From a virus: 64,000 nt of DNA. The stretch lies in IMG/VR virus record IMGVR_UViG_3300027706_000269, positions 1-64,000 of that record; one strand, 5' to 3'. The notes beneath the pieces were generated by a model that saw nothing but the letters and a program-made list of their open reading frames with translations, ran no database searches and had not been told where the DNA came from. This document shows positions 1-7,848 of this stretch, one piece after another (position 1 is the stretch's first letter; each line of letters starts with the position of its first letter). The position numbers and the translations under genes were made by a program.

Positions 1-474
1 TCAGGGCATCGTGGCCAGCACCCGGATCTGCTCGGCCCAGCCATAGGGCCAAGGGCGGCCCAGCAGTCGCTCGACGGGGAGCTCGGGGGTGGCGGCGAGG
101 CGCTCCACCAACTCGGGGGCCAGCAGGGTCAGCCGCATCAGGCGATGGACCTGCGAGACGTCCATCCCCTCGGCCTTGGCGATCTCGGCCGCCGAGGCAA
201 CCCGTCCCTCGGTGAGCAGCCGCTGCCAGTGGTGCGCCAGCCCAAGCGCGCGCAGCAGCGCGGTGTCCGGGATCTCGGTGCGAGCGGGAGCGGCCCAGCT
301 CGAGTGCGCCTCGATGGCCGTCCGGACCCCAGGGGGTGGGATCACCGCGCGCCGGGTGCCACGCTGGACGAGCCGCCAGGGCACAAAGGTTTCCAGCTTC
401 ACGCCGCCGGCCGGTGCCGGGAGTTTCTGGGTGACCGGCGCCCCCTCGAAGCGTCCGCGGTGCTTGGTGCTCAC
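1..474 (-). CDS. Recombinase-associated HTH protein, paralogue A (157 aa)
   Basis: Small basic protein of unknown function, last gene of the leftward recombinase operon. Residues about 70-125 contain a HWQRLL segment followed by an HTH-like stretch (AEIAKAEGMDVSQVHRLMRL, then TLLAPELVE) that resembles the HTH of ParB/KorB-type proteins. It is paralogous to the next gene upstream, sharing ETFVP, HWQRLL, AEG and RLTLLAP. Its start overlaps the stop of that gene by 4 bp (ATGA), so translation is probably coupled. The stop codon occupies bases 1-3, so the gene is complete. A near-identical 154-aa copy lies at 48,469-48,933. A DNA-binding accessory or directionality role for the recombinase is inference from context. 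Confidence 0.75.
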   Translation of the reverse strand: MSTKHRGRFEGAPVTQKLPAPAGGVKLETFVPWRLVQRGTRRAVIPPPGVRTAIEAHSSWAAPARTEIPDTALLRALGLAHHWQRLLTEGRVASAAEIAKAEGMDVSQVHRLMRLTLLAPELVERLAATPELPVERLLGRPWPYGWAEQIRVLATMP

Positions 475-854
475 GCGGCCTCCTCGAAGCGTCGCACGAT
501 CTCGCGCTGCGCCTCCCAGGCCACCGGCAGCGGATTGCGCTGGAACCAGATCAGGCTCATCCGGCGCGGCTGTCGCCCGGCCATCAGCAGCTCAACGATG
601 TCGGGCGCGAGCAGCGTCAGGCGCAGCAGTTCGTTGACCACCGAGTGGTGCAGCCCTTCGGCGCGCGCAATGGCCGAGCCGCTCGGCATGGCGCCGCTGT
701 CCAACAACCGCTGCCAGTGGAAGGCCCTTGCCATCCCTTCGATGAGCGTGCTGTCGTGCGTGTCCCGGTCCTCGGCCTTGTGCTGAACCAGCCGGCGCAC
801 GCCGCGCCGCCGCAGGGTCAGCGGCACAAAGGTTTCGCGAACTCCGTCTTTCAT
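471..854 (-). CDS. Recombinase-associated HTH protein, paralogue B (127 aa)
   Basis: Conserved small protein directly downstream of the recombinase. The start at 854 is chosen because it forms a 4-bp ATGA overlap with the recombinase stop and because the second copy (48,930-49,313) has the same start and length. It has the same layout as the neighbouring paralogue: ETFVPLTLRRRG near the N-terminus, HWQRLL near residue 50, then an HTH-like segment (SAIARAEGLHHSVVNELLRL) and TLLAPDIVE. Inferred to bind DNA with or for the recombinase; no function is established from sequence. Confidence 0.75.
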   Translation of the reverse strand: MKDGVRETFVPLTLRRRGVRRLVQHKAEDRDTHDSTLIEGMARAFHWQRLLDSGAMPSGSAIARAEGLHHSVVNELLRLTLLAPDIVELLMAGRQPRRMSLIWFQRNPLPVAWEAQREIVRRFEEAA

Positions 855-2230
855 GCTTCGACCTCCAGCAACTCGGCGCCGATGCTCCTGGGCGCGAACT
901 CGCCAATCAAAGCGTCCCAGCCCAGTTCGCGCCACTTCACCTTGATCCCCTGCATCTCGTCGGTGTGGACGAGGTCGATGCGCTCGATCATGAGGTTGGC
1001 AATGCGGTGCCGCTCGACCGGGAAGAGCTGATCCCACACGTCGTTCAGCCGCCCCATCGCCATCACGACGGCGGCTTCGTCCATGGGCGCGCCCTGGCGC
1101 TGGACCTGGCGCACGACGGCGGCGACGGATTCGGGGCTGGTGAGCACGGTCCGGATCTGGGCCACGACCGCCGCTTCGATCTCGCCGGCGGGCAGGCGCT
1201 CGTAGCTCTTGCCGGGTGCGCCGAACCGGCTCTCAGACTTGGAGACGTAGTACTGGTACTTGCGGCCGTTCTTGCGCGAGTACGTTGGGTACATGCGTTC
1301 GCCCGTCGGCGCGTACAGCAGCCCCCGCAGCAGCGCGTCGTTGCGCGAGCGGATCTTGGTGTCCACCGACCGCGCGTGGCTGTCGCGGGCCAGCACCGCA
1401 TGCACCTGATCCCACAGCTGGCGTTCGATGATCGGCTCGTGCTGCGCCGGGTACCACTGGCCGCGATTTGACAGTTCTCCGAGATAGATGCGGTTGCGCA
1501 GCACCTTGTGGATGTACTTCTTGTCGATGCGCGTGCCGGTACGCACGCGGCCGTCCTGGGTCGTCCATGCCTTGGTCGTGACGCCCTCGGCAGTCAACCG
1601 GGCGGCGATCTGCGTGGGTGATCCGATGGTCAGCATCTCCTCGAACATCCGCCGCACCACCGCCGCCTCGGCTGGGTTGACCACCAGTTGGCGGTTGACC
1701 ACGTCGTAGCCGATGGTGGGCACGCCGCCCATCCACATTCCCTTCTTCTTGGCGGCGGCGATCTTGTCGCGGATACGCTCGCCGGTGACCTCGCGCTCGA
1801 ACTGGGCGAAGGACAGCAGGATGTTCAGCGTCAGCCGCCCCATCGAGGTGGTGGTGTTGAACTGCTGCGTGACCGACACGAAGGACACGCCCTGGCGCTC
1901 GAACACCTCGACCATCTTGGAGAAGTCGGCCAGGCTGCGCGTGAGGCGGTCGATCTTGTAGACCACCACGATGTCGACCAACCCGCGCTCGATGTCGGCC
2001 AGCAGACGCTTGAGGGCCGGCCGCTCGGTGTTGCCGCCGGAGTAGCCGGGGTCGTCGTAGTCGTCGACGACCGGAATCCACCCCTCGGCGCGTTGGCTGG
2101 CGATGAAGGCATGGCCCGCCTCCTTCTGCGCGTCGATGGAGTTGAACTCCTGGTCGAGTCGTTCATCCGACGACACCCGGCAGTAGACCGCGCAGCGCTT
2201 GCGCGGCTTCGAGGATGCGATTTCCGCCAT
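851..2230 (-). CDS. Large serine recombinase (integrase), 459 aa
   Basis: Site-specific DNA recombinase expected to integrate and excise the prophage. The N-terminal resolvase/invertase catalytic domain begins with YCRVSSDE (nucleophilic serine about residue 20) and contains DDPGYSGGNTERPAL and YKIDRLTRS. A 'recombinase' domain follows (GYDVVNRQL through the KVLRNRIYLGE region). The segment where a zinc beta-ribbon is expected (LLYAPTGERMYPTYSRKNGR) has no cysteines, which is unusual for large serine recombinases. The start at 2,230 is chosen for the 1-bp TGATG overlap with the upstream DUF2924 gene. Highly similar to the copy at 49,310-50,689. Confidence 0.93.
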   Translation of the reverse strand: MAEIASSKPRKRCAVYCRVSSDERLDQEFNSIDAQKEAGHAFIASQRAEGWIPVVDDYDDPGYSGGNTERPALKRLLADIERGLVDIVVVYKIDRLTRSLADFSKMVEVFERQGVSFVSVTQQFNTTTSMGRLTLNILLSFAQFEREVTGERIRDKIAAAKKKGMWMGGVPTIGYDVVNRQLVVNPAEAAVVRRMFEEMLTIGSPTQIAARLTAEGVTTKAWTTQDGRVRTGTRIDKKYIHKVLRNRIYLGELSNRGQWYPAQHEPIIERQLWDQVHAVLARDSHARSVDTKIRSRNDALLRGLLYAPTGERMYPTYSRKNGRKYQYYVSKSESRFGAPGKSYERLPAGEIEAAVVAQIRTVLTSPESVAAVVRQVQRQGAPMDEAAVVMAMGRLNDVWDQLFPVERHRIANLMIERIDLVHTDEMQGIKVKWRELGWDALIGEFAPRSIGAELLEVEA

Positions 2231-2682
2231 CAGACACCTCCCTTCAGGCCGAAGAACAGCGGGCCGCTCCAATGCTGGCCGGTGATGTGCCGCGCCACGG
2301 CGGTCAGGCTCTTGAAGCGGCGGCCTTCGTATTCGAAGTGACCGTCGGCGTCGACCGTCACCCGATGCTCGCGCTCGCCCCATTCGCGCAGCAGCACAGT
2401 GCCGGGGGCGAAGTCGAACTTGCGCGCGCGGGCACGCAGTTTGATCTTGGAGTGCTTGGCGCCGATGGCCTCCAGGCGCTGGCGGGTTTGGGGGGGCAGG
2501 CCGCCGAAGGCTTCCTCCTGCAGCTTGTAGGCAAGGCGCGATTCAACAAAGGTGCGGTTCGGAAACTCCGGTCGGCGCTCGAAGTAGCGATCCCAGAGCG
2601 TCCAGAGCTCGGCCATCGGCAGGTGGCCCAGTTCGGCAATCCGTGCGGCGACGCTGGCGTGCTTGTCGTTCATGTCGTTCAT
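2230..2682 (-). CDS. DUF2924 domain protein (150 aa)
   Basis: DUF2924 family protein, commonly found next to phage serine recombinases; biochemical role unknown. The N-terminal helical part contains AELWTLWDRYFERRPEFPNR; the C-terminal part has the hallmark REWGEREHRVTVDADGHFEYEGR and FKSLTAVARHITG, which suggests a small DNA-associated fold. The start at 2,682 (ATG) has an AGGAG about 8 bases upstream; a GTG lies one codon earlier. The start overlaps the stop of the 63-aa upstream gene, and the stop overlaps the recombinase start, so the five-gene operon looks translationally coupled throughout. Confidence 0.88.
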   Translation of the reverse strand: MNDMNDKHASVAARIAELGHLPMAELWTLWDRYFERRPEFPNRTFVESRLAYKLQEEAFGGLPPQTRQRLEAIGAKHSKIKLRARARKFDFAPGTVLLREWGEREHRVTVDADGHFEYEGRRFKSLTAVARHITGQHWSGPLFFGLKGGV

Positions 2683-2873
2683 CACAACGGCTCCTGTAGA
2701 GAGGGGGTTGTATGAACGCGCTGGTGGGGCAGGAAGCCAAGCTCGATGTCGCGCTGGTTTGGCTTCGGTGCGACACGCGTACGGACAATAGCGCTTGCGA
2801 GGATGGCAGTGATCTCACCCGCACGCGCGGCGGGGCTCATGTCTGCGGGAGAAGGCAGTTCGAGGTGGTTCAT
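2682..2873 (-). CDS. Small conserved protein at head of recombinase operon (63 aa)
   Basis: First gene of the leftward recombinase operon. The N-terminal half (LELPSPADMSPAARAGEITAILASAI) is conserved with the 63-aa gene at 51,132-51,323, which supports the reading frame and start. The C-terminus contains LGFLPHQRVHTTPS, encoded by the 31-bp repeat described separately; similar peptides would be readable from all five copies of the repeat. It overlaps the DUF2924 gene by 1 bp. Function unknown; possibly a leader-type regulator of the recombinase operon. Confidence 0.65.
   Translation of the reverse strand: MNHLELPSPADMSPAARAGEITAILASAIVRTRVAPKPNQRDIELGFLPHQRVHTTPSLQEPL
2712..2742 (-). repeat. 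31-bp leader repeat, copy 1
   Basis: ATGAACGCGCTG at 2,712-2,723 and GAAGCCAAGC at 2,733-2,742 (plus-strand reading), 21 bases from start to start, as in all five copies. It lies 30-60 bases upstream of the DUF2924 start on the minus strand, inside the end of the 63-aa gene. A matching TTGGCTTC further right could pair with GAAGCCAA. Confidence 0.75.
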
Positions 2874-2936
2874 GACGGCTCCAGGGAATCGAAACCGTCA
2901 GTGATGGTCCGCGAGGCCGTCCGAAACGGATGGCAA

Positions 2937-2987
2937 CGCATAGCAATGCGTCTCTATCTTGCAAATCTTGTTTCGCAAGAATACAAT
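2937..2987. promoter_or_regulatory. Promoter of the XRE-PIN operon, possibly divergent with the recombinase operon
   Basis: Rightward: TTGCAA at 2,959-2,964, 17-bp spacer, TACAAT at 2,982-2,987, a near-consensus sigma-70 promoter 26 bases before the XRE-ImmA start. TTGCAA is its own reverse complement. Leftward, it is followed after 16 bp by TATGCG (2,942-2,937), a weak -10 for the recombinase operon. Inverted repeats CGCAT/ATGCG (2,937-2,950) and CTTGC/GCAAG (across 2,958-2,979) could be operators for the XRE protein. The rightward promoter is well supported; the leftward one is speculative. Confidence 0.7.
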
Positions 2988-3012
2988 GCGGTTCTTTCCT
3001 CAGAGGACTGCC

Positions 3013-4131
3013 ATGCTCGACCGTCTTTCCCCTCGCTTGGTGGGCTATCGCGTGAAAGCTGCACGCGAGGGCAAGGGCTGGACGCAAGAACAGTTGACTG
3101 CCGCGATGGGCATCAACGATCGGCAGACGCTGTCGGACATCGAGAAGGGCAAGCGGCTGGTGAAGCCAGATGAGTTGGTCCTGCTGTCCGACGTGCTCGA
3201 CCGCGACGTCGAGTTCTTTCTGGACCCGTTCGCTGTCACCGGCGAGGCTCAGTTCAACTGGCGCGCAGCTCCCGAGATCGACGAGGCGAGCCTGGACGCG
3301 TTCGAGCTAAAGGCGGGCCAGTGGATTGGCCTCCTGCGATGGCTGAGGGCGTCAGAGAACCAGCAAGGCCCGCTCAAGCACAGCCTGAGGCTCACCGCGC
3401 AGTCCTCGTTCGAGGATGCCCAGGCGCGGGCCGAAAGCCTCGTACAGGCGCTGGAGTTGGGTGATGTGCCCGCCGAGCGCCTGATTGAGCGCGTGGAGCG
3501 CGGTCTCGACATTCCGGTGCTGTTCGTGGATACCGTCCAAACCGAGGAAGGCGAGTCGATTTCAGGCGCGACCTGCCACTTGCAGGATCTGGGCGTCATC
3601 CTTATCAACCGTCACGAGCCCGAATCGCGGCGCTTCTACGACCTCGCGCATGAGCTGTTCCATGCGCTGACTTGGGACGCGATGCAGCCCGACCACCGGG
3701 AATCGAATTCGGTTGAGGACCGCTCCCGGGGCAAGCGCATCGAGCAACTGGCCAACAACTTCGCGGCTGCGCTGCTCATGCCGACGGCATCGCTGGACCG
3801 TCTGATTGACCGACGCCGCATCGACGACGCAGCCCACCTAGCGGAGATTGCAGCCCAGCTGCGCGTGGCGCCGGCAGCGCTGGCGTGGCGGCTGTTCAAC
3901 CTGCGATGGATCACGGAGCCGACGCGCCAGGCGCTCCTGTCTGAGCGGCAGCGGCTCTCGCGATCTGCAATTCCGAAGCGTTTCTCGCCTGTGTTCGTTG
4001 CGATGCTGCATCGGGCGATCGACCATGGGAGGCTGTCGGCGCGTAAGGCAGCTAAGGCGATGGGCATGAGCCTCACGCAGCTGGTCGACCTGTTTGCTGA
4101 GCATTCCTTGGCTGCACCCTATGAGCTTTGA
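3013..4131 (+). CDS. XRE-family regulator with ImmA/IrrE-type metallopeptidase domain (372 aa)
   Basis: Predicted DNA-binding regulator and zinc protease. An N-terminal XRE HTH spans about residues 10-62 (RVKAAREGKGWTQEQLTAAM). The ImmA/IrrE peptidase domain follows, with the zinc motif HELFH at residues 213-217 and the family's downstream FAAALLMP. Proteins of this architecture typically control an adjacent toxin or stress operon, often by cleaving a repressor. The start at 3,013 has AGAGGA upstream and follows the promoter at 2,959-2,987. The PIN gene starts 12 bp after its stop, so the two are probably co-transcribed. Role as antitoxin or sensor of the operon is inference. Confidence 0.9.
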   Translation: MLDRLSPRLVGYRVKAAREGKGWTQEQLTAAMGINDRQTLSDIEKGKRLVKPDELVLLSDVLDRDVEFFLDPFAVTGEAQFNWRAAPEIDEASLDAFELKAGQWIGLLRWLRASENQQGPLKHSLRLTAQSSFEDAQARAESLVQALELGDVPAERLIERVERGLDIPVLFVDTVQTEEGESISGATCHLQDLGVILINRHEPESRRFYDLAHELFHALTWDAMQPDHRESNSVEDRSRGKRIEQLANNFAAALLMPTASLDRLIDRRRIDDAAHLAEIAAQLRVAPAALAWRLFNLRWITEPTRQALLSERQRLSRSAIPKRFSPVFVAMLHRAIDHGRLSARKAAKAMGMSLTQLVDLFAEHSLAAPYEL

Positions 4132-4143
4132 GGTGCGCCCGGA

Positions 4144-4686
4144 ATGCAGCAGGTCGTCGCTCCTCACGCCCGGGTCCGCGTTTTCGTCGACACCAATGTC
4201 ATCCTCGAAGCCTTCCGCGTTGGGTGCTGGTCATCACTGGCAACTACCTTTTCGATTGAAACCGTCGAGAAGTGCGTCGAGGAAGCCCTGACAGGGGACC
4301 CGACTGATCCGCGCCACGTAGCTGTCGATCGCGACGTTCTGGTCGCAGGTTTGTCGGCGCGCCACCCGGTCGACAAACGCACCATCGCCAGGTTCGGGCT
4401 TGCCCATCCGGCCAGCGCTGGACTCGACGCCGGGGAGCTTCACTTGCTGGCCTGGCTCCATGACCAAGGATTGATGGGGACAGTCAAGCTGCTGCTATCG
4501 ACGGCGGACAAGGCGGCGATCGTCGCCGCCGGTCGTCTCGACTGGCTCGATCTGGTGACGTCTCTGGAGCAATTGGCCCAGCAAGCCGGCGTCGGCCGAG
4601 TTCAGATCGACCAAATGGCTCGCCACTACCGCCAGCGGTGGCTCGATGAGATCAAGGTGAAGGTCCGTCTCGGGATCATCCCCTGA
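4144..4686 (+). CDS. PIN-domain protein, putative RNase effector (180 aa)
   Basis: PIN-fold nuclease candidate. Acidic residues in the expected order: D16 in VDTNVIL, D95 and E98 in LDAGELHLLAW, and D122 in STADKAA, which matches the metal site of PIN RNases. The C-terminal third (about 140-180) is a helical extension. Middle gene of a three-gene operon: regulator 12 bp upstream, large protein 28 bp downstream. This arrangement (HTH-peptidase plus PIN-like toxin) fits a toxin-antitoxin-like pair; the substrate cannot be told from sequence. Confidence 0.82.
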   Translation: MQQVVAPHARVRVFVDTNVILEAFRVGCWSSLATTFSIETVEKCVEEALTGDPTDPRHVAVDRDVLVAGLSARHPVDKRTIARFGLAHPASAGLDAGELHLLAWLHDQGLMGTVKLLLSTADKAAIVAAGRLDWLDLVTSLEQLAQQAGVGRVQIDQMARHYRQRWLDEIKVKVRLGIIP

Positions 4687-4714
4687 CAGGAAGGTTGAGC
4701 AACAAGAACGAACA

Positions 4715-6928
4715 ATGACCCAGGCGAAGAAGAACACTGCCTCGTTCCATCGGTTTGTTGAAACCGCATCCCTTGGTGCCATTCGGACGCTTTGCGACAG
4801 CGTCAGCGACCTGGCAGGTCAGCTGTGGGTTACGTCCGCGCTCGCGCAACTGACGCCTGAGGCCGATGCCCAGACGTGTGCCCAGGCTCGACGGGCGCTG
4901 TCCGACGGCTGCCGACATCTGACCACGGAATCCCTGTCGAGGCTTGAAGGCGATGCGCGACGGGTGATCGCATTGGCCGAAGGCAAAGGTCCCGCGGCAA
5001 TCAAAGTCGTCGAGCGCGACATCTACAAATTCGATGATCCGGAAGGCGGACTACGTGCCGGCTTTGATGCACAGACCGACGACCTTGGGAGATCGGTGTT
5101 CCTGCTGATTCGGGTGCCCCAGCTGTTCGAGGAGGCCGAGCGATTCCACTTCGCCGAGCACTATCGGAATTTCGGTCGCCTCTATGAAGCCTTCGAGGTC
5201 GACTGCGACCAACTGGCGCAATTCGAGTGGAACGAAGCCGCCAAGGCCGCGTTCGAGACCAAGATCAAGGAGCAGCTGCAGATCTCCGGTCCTTGCCTCA
5301 TTCAGCACTTCGAGGTCTCCCAGTCTGATGACGGTGCAGGTTCGCCTTCACTGCACATGTTCTTGATCCGGCATGCCGGAATGACCAGCAGCGTCCAGGA
5401 CACCTTGCCCGATCTCTCTCTACAGCCCATCCACTACAAGCCTCCGGTCGAAGCAACACTGCTATTCGAACCTGCCCAGAAGCGGATCGAGGTGTTCGCC
5501 GAGCAGGCAGCCGAGCGTCCGCTGATCGCCGCTGCGTTCGCGGAAGTCGCGACGGGATCAGATCTTTCAGGTAGGCCGATGTCGCTTCGCCAGTACAACC
5601 TGGAGCGCTTCTATCGGTCGCTTCATCTGTCGCAAGCCGAGGTGGAACATCTTGGTGTTTTGGACGTGCGAGTGGTCGAGGCCGAAGCGCGGCCGCAGAA
5701 CCTCAAGCGCCGTGTGGTGGTAAAGGTCGACAAGGACGACGACATCGATACCGCAGCGCGCGCCATGCTCGGCGACAACAACATCTTCAGCCGGGCAACG
5801 TTGATCAGCCGGGTCGTGATCAACCTGCGGTTCGAACGTAACGGTAAGGAGGTGAACCTGCCGATCACGCTGAGCGCGCCTAATCGTTGCAACCTAGCAA
5901 GCCGTCAGGACCCGCGCGACCGCGAGTTGGGCTATGCGGTCCTTGAGGCCTACGGCATCGTCAGATCGGTCGCGCCACTCGATGCCGCGAGCGAGGCCGG
6001 GCAGTTCAGCGCGATGCTGCGGTTGTATGAGTCGGATTGTGCGGAAGTCTCCCGCGCTGAACTGCACAACTGGGGCGCGGACGTTTCCGTGCTGCGGTCG
6101 GCGGGCTTCCTGGTTCCGAAGGCGCGGGCATCATTTGTGACCCGAGTTCGCGACGATGGGACGGTACTCCAGGCGCCAGTGCGTTCGATTGAAGGGCGGC
6201 TGGTCTTTGACGACCCGCAGACCGGACTCCTGGTTGCGGTTGATCCCAGCGAGCTGGAGCGATTCGAGGTCAAACGGGACTGGCTCACCGAGCGTGTCAT
6301 CAAGGGGTTGCGCGGGGCGATGCGCATGGGGCGCACGCCGCGGTCAACCGGTCCCGTCGTGAAGCTCGGTACGCTGGTCGACGGAAACGACGATGTTCCG
6401 GTGCACCTGGCTCGCTGCCTTGACCGAATGGATGTCATTGCCTCTGTAGACAGCAGTCTGCGCGGCGACGGTCAGTCGGGCTGGGGTGTGGTTCTGACAG
6501 CCACGGAGGTTTGTCCTGAGTTCCTCGGGGCGAACGTCATCGTGCAGTTGGCTGACGTCCTGATGGCGGACGAAGCTGGAATCACTGTCGACCAGACACG
6601 GCTGATGCAGATCCTGCGCGATGGTCGCCAGCGAGCCATCGCCGCAGCCGTTCCTGATCTGCGCATCACCTGCGATATCGCGGGCAAGGAAACGGCCACG
6701 CTCATCATCCCTGGCAAGCTGCCGTTCTCTCTCGTCGGGGGCAAACAAGTTCTGGTGGTCGAGCGCTTGATGCAAGCGCATCGCGCAGGCAATCCGGTTG
6801 TCACCGGTGGCGCGCTGTTCGAAGGCATGAGCAGCAAGTCTCCTGCCCAGCTCTTTACTGGCGATACCTGGAAGCAGTACATCGGGCATCCACCCGACAA
6901 GTCCCGGGGGTGGATGCTGCTGCTCTGA
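4715..6928 (+). CDS. Unrecognised 737-aa protein of the PIN operon
   Basis: No known domain recognised. A soluble protein with no clear membrane segment or signal peptide and no Walker A or visible nuclease motif. It is homologous along most of its length to the 751-aa protein at 51,428-53,683. Shared landmarks are a P-x-RC-x-LA segment followed by D-x-R...LEA-x-G (about residues 390-415), a DWL-E motif near 525, GVVLT-x-T...F-x-G-x-NV near 595-610, and a strong C-terminal signature: PGK-x-P, RL-x-x-A-x-x-AG-x-P, SPA-x-LFTG, then R-x-W close to the end. It is the third gene of an operon with a regulator and a PIN protein in both elements. Inferred to be the partner, sensor or effector scaffold of the PIN protein. 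Confidence 0.8.
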   Translation: MTQAKKNTASFHRFVETASLGAIRTLCDSVSDLAGQLWVTSALAQLTPEADAQTCAQARRALSDGCRHLTTESLSRLEGDARRVIALAEGKGPAAIKVVERDIYKFDDPEGGLRAGFDAQTDDLGRSVFLLIRVPQLFEEAERFHFAEHYRNFGRLYEAFEVDCDQLAQFEWNEAAKAAFETKIKEQLQISGPCLIQHFEVSQSDDGAGSPSLHMFLIRHAGMTSSVQDTLPDLSLQPIHYKPPVEATLLFEPAQKRIEVFAEQAAERPLIAAAFAEVATGSDLSGRPMSLRQYNLERFYRSLHLSQAEVEHLGVLDVRVVEAEARPQNLKRRVVVKVDKDDDIDTAARAMLGDNNIFSRATLISRVVINLRFERNGKEVNLPITLSAPNRCNLASRQDPRDRELGYAVLEAYGIVRSVAPLDAASEAGQFSAMLRLYESDCAEVSRAELHNWGADVSVLRSAGFLVPKARASFVTRVRDDGTVLQAPVRSIEGRLVFDDPQTGLLVAVDPSELERFEVKRDWLTERVIKGLRGAMRMGRTPRSTGPVVKLGTLVDGNDDVPVHLARCLDRMDVIASVDSSLRGDGQSGWGVVLTATEVCPEFLGANVIVQLADVLMADEAGITVDQTRLMQILRDGRQRAIAAAVPDLRITCDIAGKETATLIIPGKLPFSLVGGKQVLVVERLMQAHRAGNPVVTGGALFEGMSSKSPAQLFTGDTWKQYIGHPPDKSRGWMLLL

Positions 6929-6957
6929 TCGCTACCTCTAGAGGAGTCAACGCCGTG

Positions 6958-6979
6958 CGGGCTGCCCTTGGGCAGCCCG
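6958..6979 (+). terminator. Hairpin terminator after PIN operon
   Basis: Perfect 10-bp stem CGGGCTGCCC / GGGCAGCCCG with a 2-base loop, 30 bases after the stop of the 737-aa gene. The following T-rich tract (ttctgcttct) is weak, so termination may be partial. Confidence 0.65.
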
Positions 6980-6994
6980 TTCTGCTTCTGGCAT

Positions 6995-7036
6995 CCACCT
7001 ACATTCGACCTACAAAACATCAGCGGACGACCTACA
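6995..7036 (+). promoter_or_regulatory. Helically phased direct repeats upstream of early operon
   Basis: Three copies of C(C/G)ACCTACA start at 6,995, 7,006 and 7,028, i.e. offsets of 11 and 22 bp, which puts them on the same face of the helix. They lie 50-90 bp before the first early gene (7,088). Likely operator or activator sites for an early regulator; the binding protein is unknown. No equivalent repeat is seen before the early operon of element 2. Confidence 0.5.
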
Positions 7037-7087
7037 GACCGATTCGAAGAATGAGACGTGCCCTTTCACTACACAGGAGCACATCTC

Positions 7088-7354
7088 GTGAATACCCGAG
7101 TCCCTTCTGTTCAGACGCGCAGCCAATCTGCACGCTGGACGCAATCTGCAGGCGAAGTCCGCCTTGCCCTCAACGAGCATGAGCTGGCGGCCCGCTGGGG
7201 CCTGTCGGTCAAGACCCTGCGCCGCTGGCGTCAAGAGCAGCTCGGCCCGGTCTTCTGCAAGCTGGGCGCCCGCGTCACCTACCTGATCTCCGAAGTCGAA
7301 GCTTTCGAACGGCGCGTCTCGCGCTACTCGACCTTTGCTCGGGCGTACCAGTGA
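7088..7354 (+). CDS. HTH (MerR/excisionase-like) DNA-binding protein (88 aa)
   Basis: Small winged-helix protein: NEHELAARWGLSVKTLRRWR is the HTH and LGARVTYLISEVEAFE the wing and C-terminal strand-helix, typical of phage excisionase/AlpA-type regulators. It opens the early operon, followed after 11 bp by the 159-aa gene. The start chosen is GTG at 7,088, 8 bases after AGGAG. The copy in element 2 (54,974) has an ATG and an almost identical HTH. Function as early activator, repressor or Xis cannot be separated from sequence. Confidence 0.8.
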   Translation: MNTRVPSVQTRSQSARWTQSAGEVRLALNEHELAARWGLSVKTLRRWRQEQLGPVFCKLGARVTYLISEVEAFERRVSRYSTFARAYQ

Positions 7355-7365
7355 GGGAGACGGCC

Positions 7366-7845
7366 ATGAGTGACCTGACCGTATTCCCCGCCGACATTGC
7401 CGCGATGTCGGTCGGCCAATTGGCCGCGCTTCCGCCTGACCAGAAGGCCGAGATCTCCCGCAACCTCGACGAAGCCCTTGATTGGCTCAAGAAGGCGCGC
7501 GCCAAGTTCGACGTGGCGCTGGATGCGGCCTATGGCGAACAGGTCCGCGCCGCGCGCTTCGAGGCCGGCAAGGACTTCGGCGTCATCCATCTCCAGGACG
7601 GCCCGCTGCGCGTCACGGTCGACACCCCGAAGCGCGTGTCCTGGGACCAGGCGCAGCTCGCTGCCACCGCTCGGCGCATCGCCGAGGCCGGCGAGAAGGT
7701 CGAGGACTACCTGGACGTCGAGTTCAGCGTCTCCGAGTCGCGCTTCAACAACTGGCCCGCGGCTCTGCGCTCGCAGTTCGAGGCCGCGCGCACGGTCAAG
7801 CCTGGCAAACCCACGTTTCGGCTGACCTTGACCTCGGAGGACTGA
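7366..7845 (+). CDS. Conserved early phage protein, unknown function (159 aa)
   Basis: Not recognised beyond a phage early-gene family. The first 65 residues are predicted helical and charged (KAEISRNLDEALDWLKKA). The remainder alternates short strands and helices with a conserved GKDFGVIHLQDG segment. It sits between the HTH gene and the antirepressor in both elements, strongly conserved (copy 55,248-55,727). ATG at 7,366 follows a GAGG-containing leader. The neighbourhood suggests a recombination or host-takeover role, but nothing in the sequence proves it. Confidence 0.75.
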   Translation: MSDLTVFPADIAAMSVGQLAALPPDQKAEISRNLDEALDWLKKARAKFDVALDAAYGEQVRAARFEAGKDFGVIHLQDGPLRVTVDTPKRVSWDQAQLAATARRIAEAGEKVEDYLDVEFSVSESRFNNWPAALRSQFEAARTVKPGKPTFRLTLTSED

Positions 7846-7848
7846 TCC

